A stretch of DNA of 64,000 bases from Bittarella massiliensis (ex Durand et al. 2017) (GTDB lineage Bacteria; Bacillota; Clostridia; Oscillospirales; Ruminococcaceae), in contig NZ_JABFCL010000002.1 in NCBI RefSeq assembly GCF_017566145.1, positions 186,001 to 250,000 of the forward strand. The letters run 5' to 3'. The stretch's first letter is position 1; every line of letters begins with the position of its first letter. This document shows, in pieces, positions 16,960 through 26,136 of this stretch. The notes beneath the pieces are model-generated. The model ran no database searches. It was not told the DNA's origin and was given only the letters and a program-made list of their open reading frames with translations. The position numbers were made by a program, and so were the translations under genes.

Positions 16960-17562
16960 ATGAAACAAAAGTTGAATGCAAAAGATTTTATTCTAATCGG
17001 CGTCCTGACCGCCCTCATGTGGATCATCTGCATGATTATCAGCACCATTATGAGTGTGGCCGGCCCAGTGACCAATGTGTTTTACCCGGCGGTTGTTGCG
17101 ATCCCCAATGGCATCGTGATGATGCTCTTACTGGCTAAGGTACCGAAAAAGGGCGTGTTCACCATCTGCTCCGCAATCCAGGCTATCCTGTTCCTGCTGG
17201 TGGGCGCTTTCTGGTTTATCCCCATCGGCTTGGTGGTCGGCGGCGTGATCTGCGATTTTCTGGTCATGGGCCGAAAGGAAATCACCATGAAGTCCATGAC
17301 TGTGGCCTACGCCCTGTTCAGCGCCATTTTCGCCTTCAGCGCCATCTGCCCCATCAAGTTCCTCCAGAGCGCCTTTGTGGGCGCCATGGAGAAGAACAAC
17401 ATTGCCCAGGAGTACATAGACGGGATGCTGAATATCACCTCCGTCCCCATGCTGGTGGTCATCGTTGCGGCCGGCTTGGTAGGTGGCCTGATCGGCGCCG
17501 TGATTGGGCAGAAGGCTTTGAAAAAGCACTTTATCAAAGCCGGACTCGTTTCAGTCAAATAA
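16960..17562 (+). CDS. ECF transporter S component, MptD/Trep_Strep-like, cassette 1
   Basis: A 200-residue membrane protein with five to six hydrophobic helices: KDFILIGVLTALMWIICM at the start, AVVAIPNGIVMMLLLA in the middle, and a C-terminal VVIVAAGLVGGLIGAVIGQKALKKHF. The two paralogues at 32377 and 44959 align along the full length (shared KK/RKHF.KAGL end). The layout fits the Trep_Strep/MptD group of substrate-binding S components, whose substrates are unproven. The adjacent T and A genes make a complete importer. ATG 16960 follows AAGGAGGC; a GTG at 16900 lies inside the operator and is rejected. Confidence 0.82.
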   Translation: MKQKLNAKDFILIGVLTALMWIICMIISTIMSVAGPVTNVFYPAVVAIPNGIVMMLLLAKVPKKGVFTICSAIQAILFLLVGAFWFIPIGLVVGGVICDFLVMGRKEITMKSMTVAYALFSAIFAFSAICPIKFLQSAFVGAMEKNNIAQEYIDGMLNITSVPMLVVIVAAGLVGGLIGAVIGQKALKKHFIKAGLVSVK

Positions 17563-17598
17563 CAAGGCACAGCCCCTCGGCAGTCAATCAGACAAACG

Positions 17599-17654
17599 CA
17601 GGCAAGCGGGCTGCCTGATCTCAGGGCGCGGGGCTGAAAATGGCCCCGCGCTTT
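17599..17654 (+). promoter_or_regulatory. Two hairpins between S and T genes
   Basis: CAGGCA/TGCCTG (17599-17617) and a 9-bp GC-rich stem GCGCGGGGC/GCCCCGCGC (17626-17651) followed by TTTGATTT. They may act as a partial terminator or an RNA-stability element that makes more S than T/A. The other two ECF cassettes have no such gap. Confidence 0.5.
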
Positions 17655-17677
17655 GATTTGGATAGGGAGGCATTGGA

Positions 17678-18451
17678 ATGGAAGAATCACAAATCAAACA
17701 AATCATTGAACAGCAGCCCCTTCATGGATCGGCACTGTTAGATCCCCGCTGCAAGATTTTACTTTTGGTCTGTATCGGGTTTGTCAGTTACTTTTTGGCC
17801 GGGGAGGTGGTCAGCCTCGCGCTCATGCTGGTGTATGGCCTGTTTATCGCCGTAGGAAACGGGGGAAAGTGGGCCTTGAAGATGATTGTGGCCTACATCA
17901 TCGTCGCCTATCTCAACGCCCTGCTCCGCTATGTGCAGGTGCCGGTATTGAGTGTGATTATGAGCGTGTTCGGCGTGACGCTTTTGAAGCTGATCCCCAT
18001 TGTGATGATGGGCCTTTGGATTTTGCGGACTACCTACATGGACGACCTGATGGTGGCGCTCCAGCGGATGCGGCTTCCCCAGGCGGTGACGATCCCGCTG
18101 GTGGTCATGTTCCGCTATATCCCCACCCTGCGGATCGAATACCGGCAGATCCGCAGCACCATGGACATCCGGGGGATCAGCGATACCTTGTGGAAACGGG
18201 TATCCCATCCTCTTGCCACCATTGAGTATATTTTAATTCCCCTGCTGATGCGGTGCCTGAAGGTCACGGACGAGCTGGCGGCCTCCGGCACTACCCGGGG
18301 GCTGGAGCTGGAGTGCAAACGGCACGCCCTGCGCCCCATCCGCTTCTCCTGGCCGGAGAGCCTGGTGTCCCTGCTGGGCATCCTTTTCCTGGCGGCGCTG
18401 CTGGTCCTGGACCAGACCCGAATCGGGGAAATCATCTTGTGGAGGGTGTGA
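17678..18451 (+). CDS. ECF transporter T component, cassette 1
   Basis: A 257-residue membrane scaffold linking the S component to the ATPases. It opens with the family's LDPRCKILLLV motif, has four to five membrane helices, and carries the cytoplasmic coupling helices with two x-R-G signatures: MDIRGIS near residue 167 and GTTRGLE near 208. These Arg residues insert into the ATPase grooves in known EcfT proteins. ATG 17678 follows GGGAGG. The stop lies one base before the ATPase start. Confidence 0.88.
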   Translation: MEESQIKQIIEQQPLHGSALLDPRCKILLLVCIGFVSYFLAGEVVSLALMLVYGLFIAVGNGGKWALKMIVAYIIVAYLNALLRYVQVPVLSVIMSVFGVTLLKLIPIVMMGLWILRTTYMDDLMVALQRMRLPQAVTIPLVVMFRYIPTLRIEYRQIRSTMDIRGISDTLWKRVSHPLATIEYILIPLLMRCLKVTDELAASGTTRGLELECKRHALRPIRFSWPESLVSLLGILFLAALLVLDQTRIGEIILWRV

Positions 18452-18452
18452 C

Positions 18453-19919
18453 ATGATCTCGTTTCAAAATTTCAGCTTTCGTTATGAGGAGAGCAAGGAC
18501 TTTACCCTCCGGGGCATTGATATGACGGTGCAGACCGGCGAATTTATTCTCCTGACCGGGCGGAGCGGCTGTGGCAAGACCACGCTGATCCGCTCCCTCA
18601 ACGGTCTGATCCCACACTTTTATCCCGGCGAGATACAGGGCGACCTTGTGATGGATGGACATTCTCTGCTGGAAATGAAGCCCGCACAGCTGGCCGGGCA
18701 GGTGGGGACGGTATTTCAAGACCCACGCTCCCAGTTCTTCATGACGGACACCACACGGGAATTGGCCTTTGGCTGCGAAAATATGGGGCTTCCCCGTGAG
18801 GAAACCATTGACCGCATCGCAAAAGCCGCAAAGGATCTGGAACTGGCGGACTACCTAAACCGGAGTATCTTTGCCCTGTCCAGCGGAGAGAAGCAGCAGA
18901 TCGCCGTGGGCTCGGTCTATGCGCTTTCACCAAAGGTCTATATCTTCGATGAGCCCTCCGCAAATCTGGACTACGCGGCCACCAAGCGGCTTGCGGAGAT
19001 CATGGGAAAATTGAAGCGGGACGGATACACCATCTTTGTGGTGGAGCACCGCTTTTACTATCTGCGTGATTTAATCGACCGGGTATTTCTCATACAAAAC
19101 GGGAAAATCGAACAGGAATTTACAAGGGAGCAGTTCTGTTCCTTACCGGAGGAAACGCGCATATCCTATGGGCTGCGGACTGCATATCCGGAGCGGGATG
19201 CAGAGCATTATCAGGAGAAAGAACGCCGCCCCATGGGGAAACACCTGCTGAGTGTGCAGGGCCTTTCCTTTGCTTATCCGAAAGAGCAGGAGGTCTTTCG
19301 GAATGTCAGCTTTGAAGCCCACGCTGGGGATGTAATCGGCATCCTGGGCCATAATGGAGCGGGCAAGACCACCCTCTTGTCCATCCTGACCGGCCTCTTG
19401 AAGCAGCGGAACGGCGAGATCACATTTGACGGCAGGAAGCTCACTCCACGCCAGCGCCGGGCACTGTCCTATCTGGTCATGCAGGACACGGATTACCAGC
19501 TCTTTGCCAGCAGTGTGGAGGAAGAACTCTCCCTGGGGATTCGGGAGGACTGCAAAGAGAAGGTGGACGCCGCGCTGGAGGCGCTGGAGCTGTCCGAATA
19601 CCAGGAGCAGCACCCGGCGGCCCTCTCCGGCGGGCAGAAGCAGCGGGTCACCATTGGCGCGGCCATCGTCAAGGACAGCCCGGTGATCTATTTTGACGAG
19701 CCCACCAGCGGCCTGGACTATGACTCCATGGTGCGGGTCAGCCGCCTGATTGAGCAGTTGTCCGCTTCCGGCGTGATCGTGTTTGTGGTCTCTCACGACT
19801 TTGAGTTTATCGTCCGGACCTGTACGGAGGTGGTCCAGCTGGACGACCAGGGGGCCGTTCAAAACCACCGGCTCACACCGGAGATATTGAAAGCTCTGTC
19901 GGAACAGTATTTTCATTGA
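18453..19919 (+). CDS. ECF transporter fused double ATPase (A-A'), cassette 1
   Basis: A 488-residue tandem of two ABC ATPase domains. Domain 1 has Walker A GRSGCGKTT (36-44), FQDPRSQFF as Q-loop, LSSGEKQQI, and YIFDEPSANLD. Domain 2, from about residue 265, has GHNGAGKTT near 299, LSGGQKQRV, and VIYFDEPTSGLD, with switch His in both (VVEHRF, VVSHDF). Fusion of the two ECF ATPases in one chain is a known variant. Both domains look active. The Q-loop FQ(D/N)PxxQFF pattern is typical of ECF/CbiO ATPases. Confidence 0.92.
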   Translation: MISFQNFSFRYEESKDFTLRGIDMTVQTGEFILLTGRSGCGKTTLIRSLNGLIPHFYPGEIQGDLVMDGHSLLEMKPAQLAGQVGTVFQDPRSQFFMTDTTRELAFGCENMGLPREETIDRIAKAAKDLELADYLNRSIFALSSGEKQQIAVGSVYALSPKVYIFDEPSANLDYAATKRLAEIMGKLKRDGYTIFVVEHRFYYLRDLIDRVFLIQNGKIEQEFTREQFCSLPEETRISYGLRTAYPERDAEHYQEKERRPMGKHLLSVQGLSFAYPKEQEVFRNVSFEAHAGDVIGILGHNGAGKTTLLSILTGLLKQRNGEITFDGRKLTPRQRRALSYLVMQDTDYQLFASSVEEELSLGIREDCKEKVDAALEALELSEYQEQHPAALSGGQKQRVTIGAAIVKDSPVIYFDEPTSGLDYDSMVRVSRLIEQLSASGVIVFVVSHDFEFIVRTCTEVVQLDDQGAVQNHRLTPEILKALSEQYFH

Positions 19920-19934
19920 TGGGAGGTTGAAATC

Positions 19935-21719
19935 ATGTTTCAAAAGGTATTTGAATACGCGGGGCCGCATAAAAAGGGCCTCTATGCGGCCACAGCGGTG
20001 GTGCTGGTCAGCGTTTTGATGGGCGTCCTGCCCTTTGTGCTGGCCTACCAGGTAATTGCTCCGCTGGTGATGGGAGCGGAACTTGACGCTTCGTTTCTTA
20101 TCCTGCGGGTGGCTTTGGTGCTGGTGTGCCTGGTCTTGCAGGCTGTTCTCTATGGCTGGGGGCTCAATCTTTCGCACAAGGCCGCCTATGACACGCTGCT
20201 CCGGCTACGGACTGCCCTGCAAAAGCGGTTTGAGAAGCTGCCTCTGGGCGTGATCCAGGACAAGGGCACCGGCACGGTCAAAAAGCTGTTTGTCGATGAT
20301 GTGGACAGTCTGGAGGTCCTGCTGGCCCACTCCATGCCGGAGGGGATCGCAAACCTGATGGTCCCCATCGCGGTCTATGTAGCTATGTTTTTCGTGGACT
20401 GGAAGCTGGCGCTGCTGTCCCTGGCCTCCATCCCCATCAGCCTGATTGCCATGATGACCATGTACTCGGTTGGCATGAAGAAAATGGGGCCCTACTATAT
20501 GGCCGGCCAGAAGATGAACAACACCATCATTGAGTACATCAACGGCATGGAGGTCGTCAAGGTTTTCAACAAGGACGCGGACTCCTATGAGCGGTTTCGC
20601 AAAGATGTTTCGGATTACCGGGATTACACCTTGGCTTGGTACAAGGCGGCATGGCTCTGGATGGCAATTTACAGCAGCCTCCTTCCCTGCACTGTGATTT
20701 TGACCCTGCCGCTGGGGGCGTGGTTTGTCCTCTCCGGCTGGTCGGCTCTGCCGGACCTGATTTTGGTGCTGTGCCTCTCCCTGAGCATCGGGATGCCGCT
20801 CCTCAAATCCCTGGGCTTCCTGCCCACCATGCCCCAGCTCAACTACAAGATTTCTGCGCTGGAGCAGGTTTTGGATGCGCCGGAGCTTCAGCAGACGCCG
20901 GACAGCTTCCACGGAAAGGATGATACCATCGTCTATGACCATGTTTCCTTTGGCTACACCAAGACACAGCCCGGCCCGGACGGAAAGCCCATGGTGGTGG
21001 AGGATGAAGTGCTCCACGACATCAGCTTTACAGCCAAGGCCGGACAGAAAACGGCCCTGGTGGGAGAGTCCGGCTCGGGCAAGAGCACTCTGGCAAAGCT
21101 GTTGATCCACTACTATGACCCGCAGAAAGGCAGCATCTCCATCGGCGGACAGAAACTGTGTGACATGAGCCTGGAGGCGCTGAACAGCCGTATTTCCTAT
21201 GTGGCGCAGGATCAATACCTGTTCAACACCTCTCTGCTGGAGAATATCCGCATGGGACGGTTGAACGCTACCGATGAGGAGGTCCTGGAGGCAGCGCGCA
21301 AGGCCCAGTGCATGGAGTTTCTGGAAAAGCTGCCCCAAGGTATCCACTCCATGGCGGGGGATGCGGGCAAGATGCTCTCCGGCGGTCAGCGCCAGCGCAT
21401 ATCTCTGGCCCGTGCCATCCTGAAGGACGCCCCTATTGTGGTGCTTGACGAGGCCACCGCCTACGCCGACCCCGAGAACGAGGAGAAGATGGAGGCGGCG
21501 ATTGCGGAGCTGGTGAAGGGCAAGACTCTGGTTGTTATCGCCCATAAGCTGCCCGCGATTATGAACGCCGACCAAATCTGCGTTGTAGACCACGGCGAAC
21601 TGGTTGCGGCAGGAAAGCATCAGAACCTGATTCACTCCTGCCCGGAATATCAAAAGCTGTGGAAGGCGGCCCAGGACAGTGCCGAATGGAACATACATAC
21701 CGCAAAGGAGGGAAACTAA
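19935..21719 (+). CDS. Exporter-fold ABC half-transporter, A type, cassette 1
   Basis: A 594-residue membrane-ATPase fusion. The membrane domain has the A-type hallmark seen in five genes of the window: a (V/L)P(L/M)G stretch, then G..K......D.E..E..LAH..PE (here LPLGVIQDKG to LLAHSMPE). ATPase motifs are all consensus: GESGSGKST, QDQYLF, LSGGQRQR, VVLDEATAYADPENE, IAHKL. Its partner starts at the base after its stop. Linkage to DtxR and AraC genes suggests the YbtP/YbtQ and IrtAB group, exporter-fold proteins that import siderophores; this is inference, and export is possible. Confidence 0.88.
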   Translation: MFQKVFEYAGPHKKGLYAATAVVLVSVLMGVLPFVLAYQVIAPLVMGAELDASFLILRVALVLVCLVLQAVLYGWGLNLSHKAAYDTLLRLRTALQKRFEKLPLGVIQDKGTGTVKKLFVDDVDSLEVLLAHSMPEGIANLMVPIAVYVAMFFVDWKLALLSLASIPISLIAMMTMYSVGMKKMGPYYMAGQKMNNTIIEYINGMEVVKVFNKDADSYERFRKDVSDYRDYTLAWYKAAWLWMAIYSSLLPCTVILTLPLGAWFVLSGWSALPDLILVLCLSLSIGMPLLKSLGFLPTMPQLNYKISALEQVLDAPELQQTPDSFHGKDDTIVYDHVSFGYTKTQPGPDGKPMVVEDEVLHDISFTAKAGQKTALVGESGSGKSTLAKLLIHYYDPQKGSISIGGQKLCDMSLEALNSRISYVAQDQYLFNTSLLENIRMGRLNATDEEVLEAARKAQCMEFLEKLPQGIHSMAGDAGKMLSGGQRQRISLARAILKDAPIVVLDEATAYADPENEEKMEAAIAELVKGKTLVVIAHKLPAIMNADQICVVDHGELVAAGKHQNLIHSCPEYQKLWKAAQDSAEWNIHTAKEGN

Positions 21720-23468
21720 ATGTTTGCACTGTTTTCAAGGATTTTGAAACTTGCCGGTCCATATAAAGGGCGTATTCAGGGCGCTTTTGCCTGCGCGTTT
21801 GTGGAGTCGATCCTGTCTAAAATGCCGATCTTCCTGGCCTTTGTGGTGTTGAGCGGCTTTGCCGCCGGAACACTGACCGGGCAGACCTGCCTCTATGTGG
21901 GCCTTGGCCTCGCGGCGGCCGTGCTGGTGCAGATGCTGGTCCACTATCTCAGCGACAGCCTCCAGAGTGCGGCGGGCTACCTGATGTTTGCCGAGAAGCG
22001 CATGGAGCTGGGCGGACACCTGCGGAAACTGCCCATGGGCTACTTCACCTCCGGCAATATCGGCAAAATCAGTTCTGTCCTCAGCACCGACATGGTGTTT
22101 ATCGAAGAAGTCGCCATGAGCACGCTGGGCAACATGATGAGCTATCTGCTGTCCTCCTTGGTTCTGCTGGCGTTTATGTTCTATCTGAATTGGCAGTTGG
22201 GCCTGATCGCGGCCCTTGTGACCATCTTGGCGTGGCTGGTTTCCAGAGGGATGAACAAAGTTTCCCTGCGGGAAGCCGCTGGCCGTCAGGAGCAGAGCGA
22301 ACGGCTGACGGACGCGGTGCTGTCCTTTGTAGAGGGCATCGGGGTCATCAAGAGCTATAACCTGCTGGGTGAGAAGTCGGAAGAACTGACCGGCAATTTC
22401 AAGCGGTCCAGAAATACATCCCTTGCCTTTGAGCGGAAGATGACTCCGTGGACTATGGGGCTGAATATCCTTTATGGAATCGGGATTGCCGCGATTTTTA
22501 GCCTGTCGGTCTTTCTGGAGCGGAGCGGAGTTCTTTCTCTGGCCTATGTGCTGGGCGTCCTCCTGTTTGTCTTTGACCTGTTCGGGCCGCTCAAGGCGCT
22601 CTATGGCGAGGCGTCCCGCCTGACCGTGATGAACGCCGCCCTGGACCGCATTGAGGCTGTATTGGAGGAGCCGGAGCTCCCGGACACAGGGAAACAGCAT
22701 ATTCCAGCTCAGGCACAGCCCGGCCAGCCGGAAGTGCGGTTTCATGATGTGGCCTTTGCCTACCAGGACAAGGAGGTGCTGCACCACATCAGCTTCTCTA
22801 TGCGCCCAAATAGCATGACCGCTCTTGTGGGGCCCTCCGGCGGCGGAAAGTCCACCATCGCCAATCTTCTGGCCCGGCTGTGGGATGTGAAAAGCGGCAG
22901 TGTTGCCATCCGTGGTGTGGATACCCGGCAAGTCCCCCTCGCAGAGCTGATGGATCACATCAGCATGGTATTCCAGCGCGTGTATCTCTTCCAGGACACG
23001 ATCTATAACAACATCAGTATGGGCAAGCCAGACGCCACCGAGGAGGAGGTCTATGAGGCGGCGAGGAAAGCCCGCTGCTACGATTTCATCATGGCTCTGC
23101 CTGACGGATTTCAGACTGTGGTGGGAGAGGGCGGCGCAACCCTCTCCGGCGGTGAGAAACAGCGTATCTCCATCGCCCGCTGTATTCTGAAAGACGCTCC
23201 TATTGTAATTTTGGACGAGGCGACCGCCAGCGTGGACACTGACAATGAGAGCTATATTCAGGAGGCTATCTCCGAACTGGTAAAGGGTAAGACCCTGCTG
23301 GTCATTGCCCACCGTTTGAATACCATCCAGAACGCCGACCAGATTTTGGTCATCAGTGACGGACAGATCTCGCAGCATGGCACCCATGAGGAATTGATGG
23401 AACAACCCGGTATTTATCAGGATTTCGTCCGTATCCGTATGAACTCTGCCGGTTGGAGCCTGTCTTGA
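21720..23468 (+). CDS. Exporter-fold ABC half-transporter, B type, cassette 1
   Basis: A 582-residue partner of the preceding gene. The B type lacks the AH..PE motif and instead has LRKLPMGYFTSGNIGKISS. ATPase motifs: GPSGGGKST, VFQRVYLFQDT, LSGGEKQRIS, VILDEATASVDTDNE, IAHRL. Both halves therefore carry a catalytic Glu and switch His, unlike the heterodimer at 241-3755 with its one degenerate site. The ATG abuts the upstream stop with AAAGGAGGG in the end of the A gene, giving tight coupling. Confidence 0.88.
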   Translation: MFALFSRILKLAGPYKGRIQGAFACAFVESILSKMPIFLAFVVLSGFAAGTLTGQTCLYVGLGLAAAVLVQMLVHYLSDSLQSAAGYLMFAEKRMELGGHLRKLPMGYFTSGNIGKISSVLSTDMVFIEEVAMSTLGNMMSYLLSSLVLLAFMFYLNWQLGLIAALVTILAWLVSRGMNKVSLREAAGRQEQSERLTDAVLSFVEGIGVIKSYNLLGEKSEELTGNFKRSRNTSLAFERKMTPWTMGLNILYGIGIAAIFSLSVFLERSGVLSLAYVLGVLLFVFDLFGPLKALYGEASRLTVMNAALDRIEAVLEEPELPDTGKQHIPAQAQPGQPEVRFHDVAFAYQDKEVLHHISFSMRPNSMTALVGPSGGGKSTIANLLARLWDVKSGSVAIRGVDTRQVPLAELMDHISMVFQRVYLFQDTIYNNISMGKPDATEEEVYEAARKARCYDFIMALPDGFQTVVGEGGATLSGGEKQRISIARCILKDAPIVILDEATASVDTDNESYIQEAISELVKGKTLLVIAHRLNTIQNADQILVISDGQISQHGTHEELMEQPGIYQDFVRIRMNSAGWSLS

Positions 23469-23484
23469 TGGAGAGGAGCTCCCC

Positions 23485-23853
23485 ATGAAACAATTACACG
23501 CATCTGGCGAAGATTATCTGGAAGCAATCCTTGTCTTAAAGAGGAAGAAAGGCATGGTGCGCTCCGTAGATGTGGCCCGGCACCTTGATGTATCGAAACC
23601 CAGCGTGTGTCATGCGGTAGCCACCTTGAAAGAGGGCGGGTTTCTCACCATGGACGAAGACTCTTTCCTGCACCTGACCGATGTGGGCAGAGAGGTTGCC
23701 GAAAAAACTTATGAGAAGCACTGCTTTTTCACCCGTCTGCTGGTGGATGCAGGTGTAGAGCCAAAGACTGCCGAGCAGGATGCCTGCCGCATGGAGCACG
23801 CAATCAGCGATGACAGTTTTCAAAAAATTAAATCAGGGCTACAGGACAAGTAA
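23485..23853 (+). CDS. DtxR/MntR-family metal-dependent regulator, cassette 1
   Basis: A 122-residue regulator with the DtxR winged helix (residues 5-70; SVDVARHLDVSKPSVCHAVATL is the HTH) and a helical metal-binding and dimerisation domain, without the SH3-like third domain of long DtxR proteins. Aligned with known members, the metal ligands are D10 and E13 (as MntR D8, E11), H79, C101, E104 and H105; the ACRMEH stretch matches DtxR's ACRWEH. A Cys here is the iron-type choice, the Asp the manganese-type choice. It is the last-but-one gene of the operon, 16 bases after the ABC-B gene, and likely represses the shared box. Confidence 0.88.
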   Translation: MKQLHASGEDYLEAILVLKRKKGMVRSVDVARHLDVSKPSVCHAVATLKEGGFLTMDEDSFLHLTDVGREVAEKTYEKHCFFTRLLVDAGVEPKTAEQDACRMEHAISDDSFQKIKSGLQDK

Positions 23854-23890
23854 AAGTGGTCTGGCAGTCGAGGTTATCGGAGGTGATGTA

Positions 23891-24289
23891 GTGGGAAAAC
23901 TGTTCATATTATCAGTCGAAGAAGATGATCTTGAAACCGCAGAGAAAATCATGGCCTTCATAGAGTCAACAGAACTGGTCATGTGTACGGATCTTCCCTC
24001 TGCCCCTCTGCGCTACAAGGCTTTGTGTATCGACGCTGCGTGCCGTCAAGTGTTTTGGCAGGGCAAATTCATAGAGCTGACCCCTATGGAGTTCGATGTA
24101 TTTCATTTGCTTGTCCGGCGGCCCGGACGGGTATTTTCACAAAGGGAGATCTATGAGTTTGTTGCCCCTGATTCGTTTGACAGCAGTTGGACGGGAATCT
24201 CCAGCATCATTTACAAGCTGCGTCATAAACTGAACGCTGACTTTATCCAAACCGTGTATGGGAAAGGCTATAGATTTTTGCCGCCGTAA
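23891..24289 (+). CDS. Orphan OmpR-type winged-helix protein, cassette 1
   Basis: A 132-residue protein. Residues about 48-130 form the C-terminal DNA-binding domain of OmpR/PhoB regulators: FIELTPMEFDVFHLLVRRPGRVFSQREIYEFV, then the recognition helix region SWTGISSIIYKLRHKL, and the hairpin IQTVYGKGYRF. There is no phosphorylatable receiver domain; the first 45 residues (GKLFILSVEEDDLETAEKIMAF) look like a degenerate small domain. The start is GTG 23891 behind GGAGGTGA. It is always found after the DtxR gene, or after ABC-B where DtxR is missing. A role as a partner regulator is inferred. Confidence 0.78.
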   Translation: MGKLFILSVEEDDLETAEKIMAFIESTELVMCTDLPSAPLRYKALCIDAACRQVFWQGKFIELTPMEFDVFHLLVRRPGRVFSQREIYEFVAPDSFDSSWTGISSIIYKLRHKLNADFIQTVYGKGYRFLPP

Positions 24290-24405
24290 CACTGTTGACC
24301 ATTAAAGACAAGACAATAGAAAGGCCGAATTTCAGGTAAGTAATACTTTATACATAGAGTGAATCGACAAGATTAGAGTAACGCCAGCCAGCAAGCAGAT
24401 ATAAA

Positions 24406-24451
24406 AAACGACGCTTTGGGATGAACAGTAAATGTCCTCAAAGCGTCGTTT
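24406..24451. terminator. Bidirectional terminator closing cassette 1
   Basis: A perfect 13-bp stem (24406-24418 with 24439-24451) flanked by A and T runs, between convergent genes. Confidence 0.85.
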
Positions 24452-24701
24452 ATATTTTGTCTGGAATGTGACGAAGAACATCTTCTACCCTGCAAGAAAG
24501 AATGTTGCAAAGGTCGTTCAGCGTTGCAGTTGAGATATTCCGGTTTTGTTTTAAAGAATCCAATGTCCCCTTGCTGAAGGAATAATCCTTTATTAAAGAA
24601 TAGGTCGTAATTCCTTTTCGACGCATGGTATCCCAGAGCGGGTCGTAAGTAATAATAGAGACCACCCCTTTGTGATTCCTATTATATTTGACATGTTGCA
24701 T
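24450..24701 (-). CDS. Small XRE-type HTH protein
   Basis: An 83-residue frame whose conserved part, ITYDPLWDTMRRKGITTYSLIKDYSFSKGTLDSLKQNRNISTATLNDLCNILSCRVEDVLRHIPD, is a full compact Cro/C1-like domain of the kind common on Firmicute conjugative elements. The first 15 residues after ATG 24701 have no good ribosome site and match nothing. A start near the ITYDPLW segment behind AAAGGGGTGG, possibly a non-ATG codon, is equally likely. Target unknown; it lies beside a second XRE gene. Confidence 0.7.
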   Translation of the reverse strand: MQHVKYNRNHKGVVSIITYDPLWDTMRRKGITTYSLIKDYSFSKGTLDSLKQNRNISTATLNDLCNILSCRVEDVLRHIPDKI

Positions 24702-24757
24702 CTTGAATATTCCCGGTATTTCGGGTATAATATCTTAATTACATGATTTCATGTCCG

Positions 24758-25078
24758 TCAATTTTTCTCATTCAAGCGCCTGACCATCAGCAGAACAGCT
24801 TCTAAATCTTGATCGTTCATCGACTTGATGCCATCTATAATCTCCTGAACTAAAATTGGATTTCGGTATTCTGCTTCCTCATCGAAAAACAAACGGGGCG
24901 TGATACCGAGCGTGTCAATCAAATAGAGCAGTTCTTTCACAGATGGCTGGGAATACCCCGTTACAATGTTATGAATATAGTTCTTGCTATGCCCTAAATC
25001 ATAGCTTAACTGGTACTCGGAAACTCCCTTTTTTACCCGTAACTCTGTAATACGGTTTCTAATAAAGTCCATCTCCAT
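24758..25078 (-). CDS. XRE-family helix-turn-helix regulator
   Basis: A 106-residue protein with the HTH at residues 5-65 (IRNRITELRVKKGVSEYQLSYDLGHSKNYIHNIVTGYSQPSVKELLYLIDTLGITP), followed by an acidic helical tail (MNDQDLEAVLLMVRRLNEKN). ATG 25078 is chosen because GGAGGAATC lies just before it; the frame extends to 25276 but that part overlaps the divergent gene. It diverges from an unknown gene pair at 25221-26754, with TGGTGT repeats between them. Confidence 0.82.
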   Translation of the reverse strand: MEMDFIRNRITELRVKKGVSEYQLSYDLGHSKNYIHNIVTGYSQPSVKELLYLIDTLGITPRLFFDEEAEYRNPILVQEIIDGIKSMNDQDLEAVLLMVRRLNEKN

Positions 25079-25120
25079 ATACGATTCCTCCACCACCATT
25101 TCCCTTATGGTACACTTTTG

Positions 25121-25185
25121 TGGTGTGACATTAGGGTGCACATGGTGTGCTTTTTTATGCAATAGCACTTTAATGGTGTTATAAT
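25121..25185 (+). promoter_or_regulatory. Promoter and TGGTGT repeats between XRE and the unknown gene pair
   Basis: An extended -10 (TGT before TATAAT, 25180-25185) faces the gene at 25221 but lacks a good -35. TGGTGTG occurs at 25121 and 25143, and TGGTGTT at 25174 next to the -10. They are candidate XRE operators. Confidence 0.45.
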
Positions 25186-25220
25186 TAAGTAAAACGCCAC
25201 ACGGGAAAAGAGAGAAACGC

Positions 25221-26105
25221 ATGGATAGAGAAAAAGAATCGCCCCCGGAGAGGCTGCCGTTCTGCTTGGACGACACAGTTGGTGAAATCGTAAGGGCATG
25301 TCAGGAGTGCCCCGGCGTCTACTATATCGCGGCCCGGAAACAGGACGGCAGGTTTTTGGCGGACGAATACTATGTGGTGGAACGCTCCTCGCCGGCCATA
25401 TCAAAAGAGGCTATGACATACGGAAGAATGTCGGAAGAGGACTCCCGTGTGCTGCTCTATCCGTTTGCGGAGGAACGACATGGGTATAAAATTATTGAGT
25501 ATGAGATCTATCGGTATCAGGTCCGGCACGGAATGCACGCAGACGGACAGACCTCGCTTCGTGATGTTGCTTTTTTCAATATGGAGTATCATCCGGAATA
25601 CTTTGGGACCTACCCGGCGCCCCTTGCCACGCCGCGGGGCCGTACTGCACGCTACAAGCCGCTGATGAACGGCGTCTTCTGGATCGAAACAGGCACAGGA
25701 GAGGAAGTCCTCGCTGTCTGCTATCCTATTTGGAACTGCGACTTCTCGGAAACCGTATTGAAGCAATCGGAGCAGTCAGAAGAGGATGTGCGGGAAGGAA
25801 TTGACAATACTTTGGGGTATCTGTTCTTTTCCAAGCGGGTCAGCAGTCTCGCCTTGTTTGAACTATGGGGGCAGTACGAGGAGTTAAGGACTGGCGGCCT
25901 AATCAACTACCCCGCATTGATGAACTATATCTGGGCCTATTTTCCGGAGTACGCCGCCACATACAATATGCAGAATCAGCTGGGGATGCACGATACCTTC
26001 GGCCTGTTGATGAGCGCACTGGGGACGGAGGTGGAATTGCAGAACAACCCAAATGAAGTAATTGCAATGTCAACGGCCGCCGGGCTTGATTTCCTGAATT
26101 TTTAA
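25221..26105 (+). CDS. Protein of unknown function (294 residues)
   Basis: I do not recognise this protein. It is soluble (no membrane segment or signal peptide) and rich in aromatic residues, with segments such as FNMEYHPEYFGTYPAP and FSKRVSSLALFELWGQYEELRTGGLINYPALMNYIWAYFPEY. The start ATG is preceded by AAAGAGAGAAA, a moderate ribosome site. The next gene follows after 31 bases and the two look like one operon ending at a strong terminator, set between two XRE genes and cassette 2. It is probably element cargo; the spacing from XRE genes recalls a regulated toxin or defence pair, but nothing in the sequence shows that. Confidence 0.62.
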   Translation: MDREKESPPERLPFCLDDTVGEIVRACQECPGVYYIAARKQDGRFLADEYYVVERSSPAISKEAMTYGRMSEEDSRVLLYPFAEERHGYKIIEYEIYRYQVRHGMHADGQTSLRDVAFFNMEYHPEYFGTYPAPLATPRGRTARYKPLMNGVFWIETGTGEEVLAVCYPIWNCDFSETVLKQSEQSEEDVREGIDNTLGYLFFSKRVSSLALFELWGQYEELRTGGLINYPALMNYIWAYFPEYAATYNMQNQLGMHDTFGLLMSALGTEVELQNNPNEVIAMSTAAGLDFLNF

Positions 26106-26136
26106 TTGGGCTAAAAATGACAGATCAGGTGGAACA

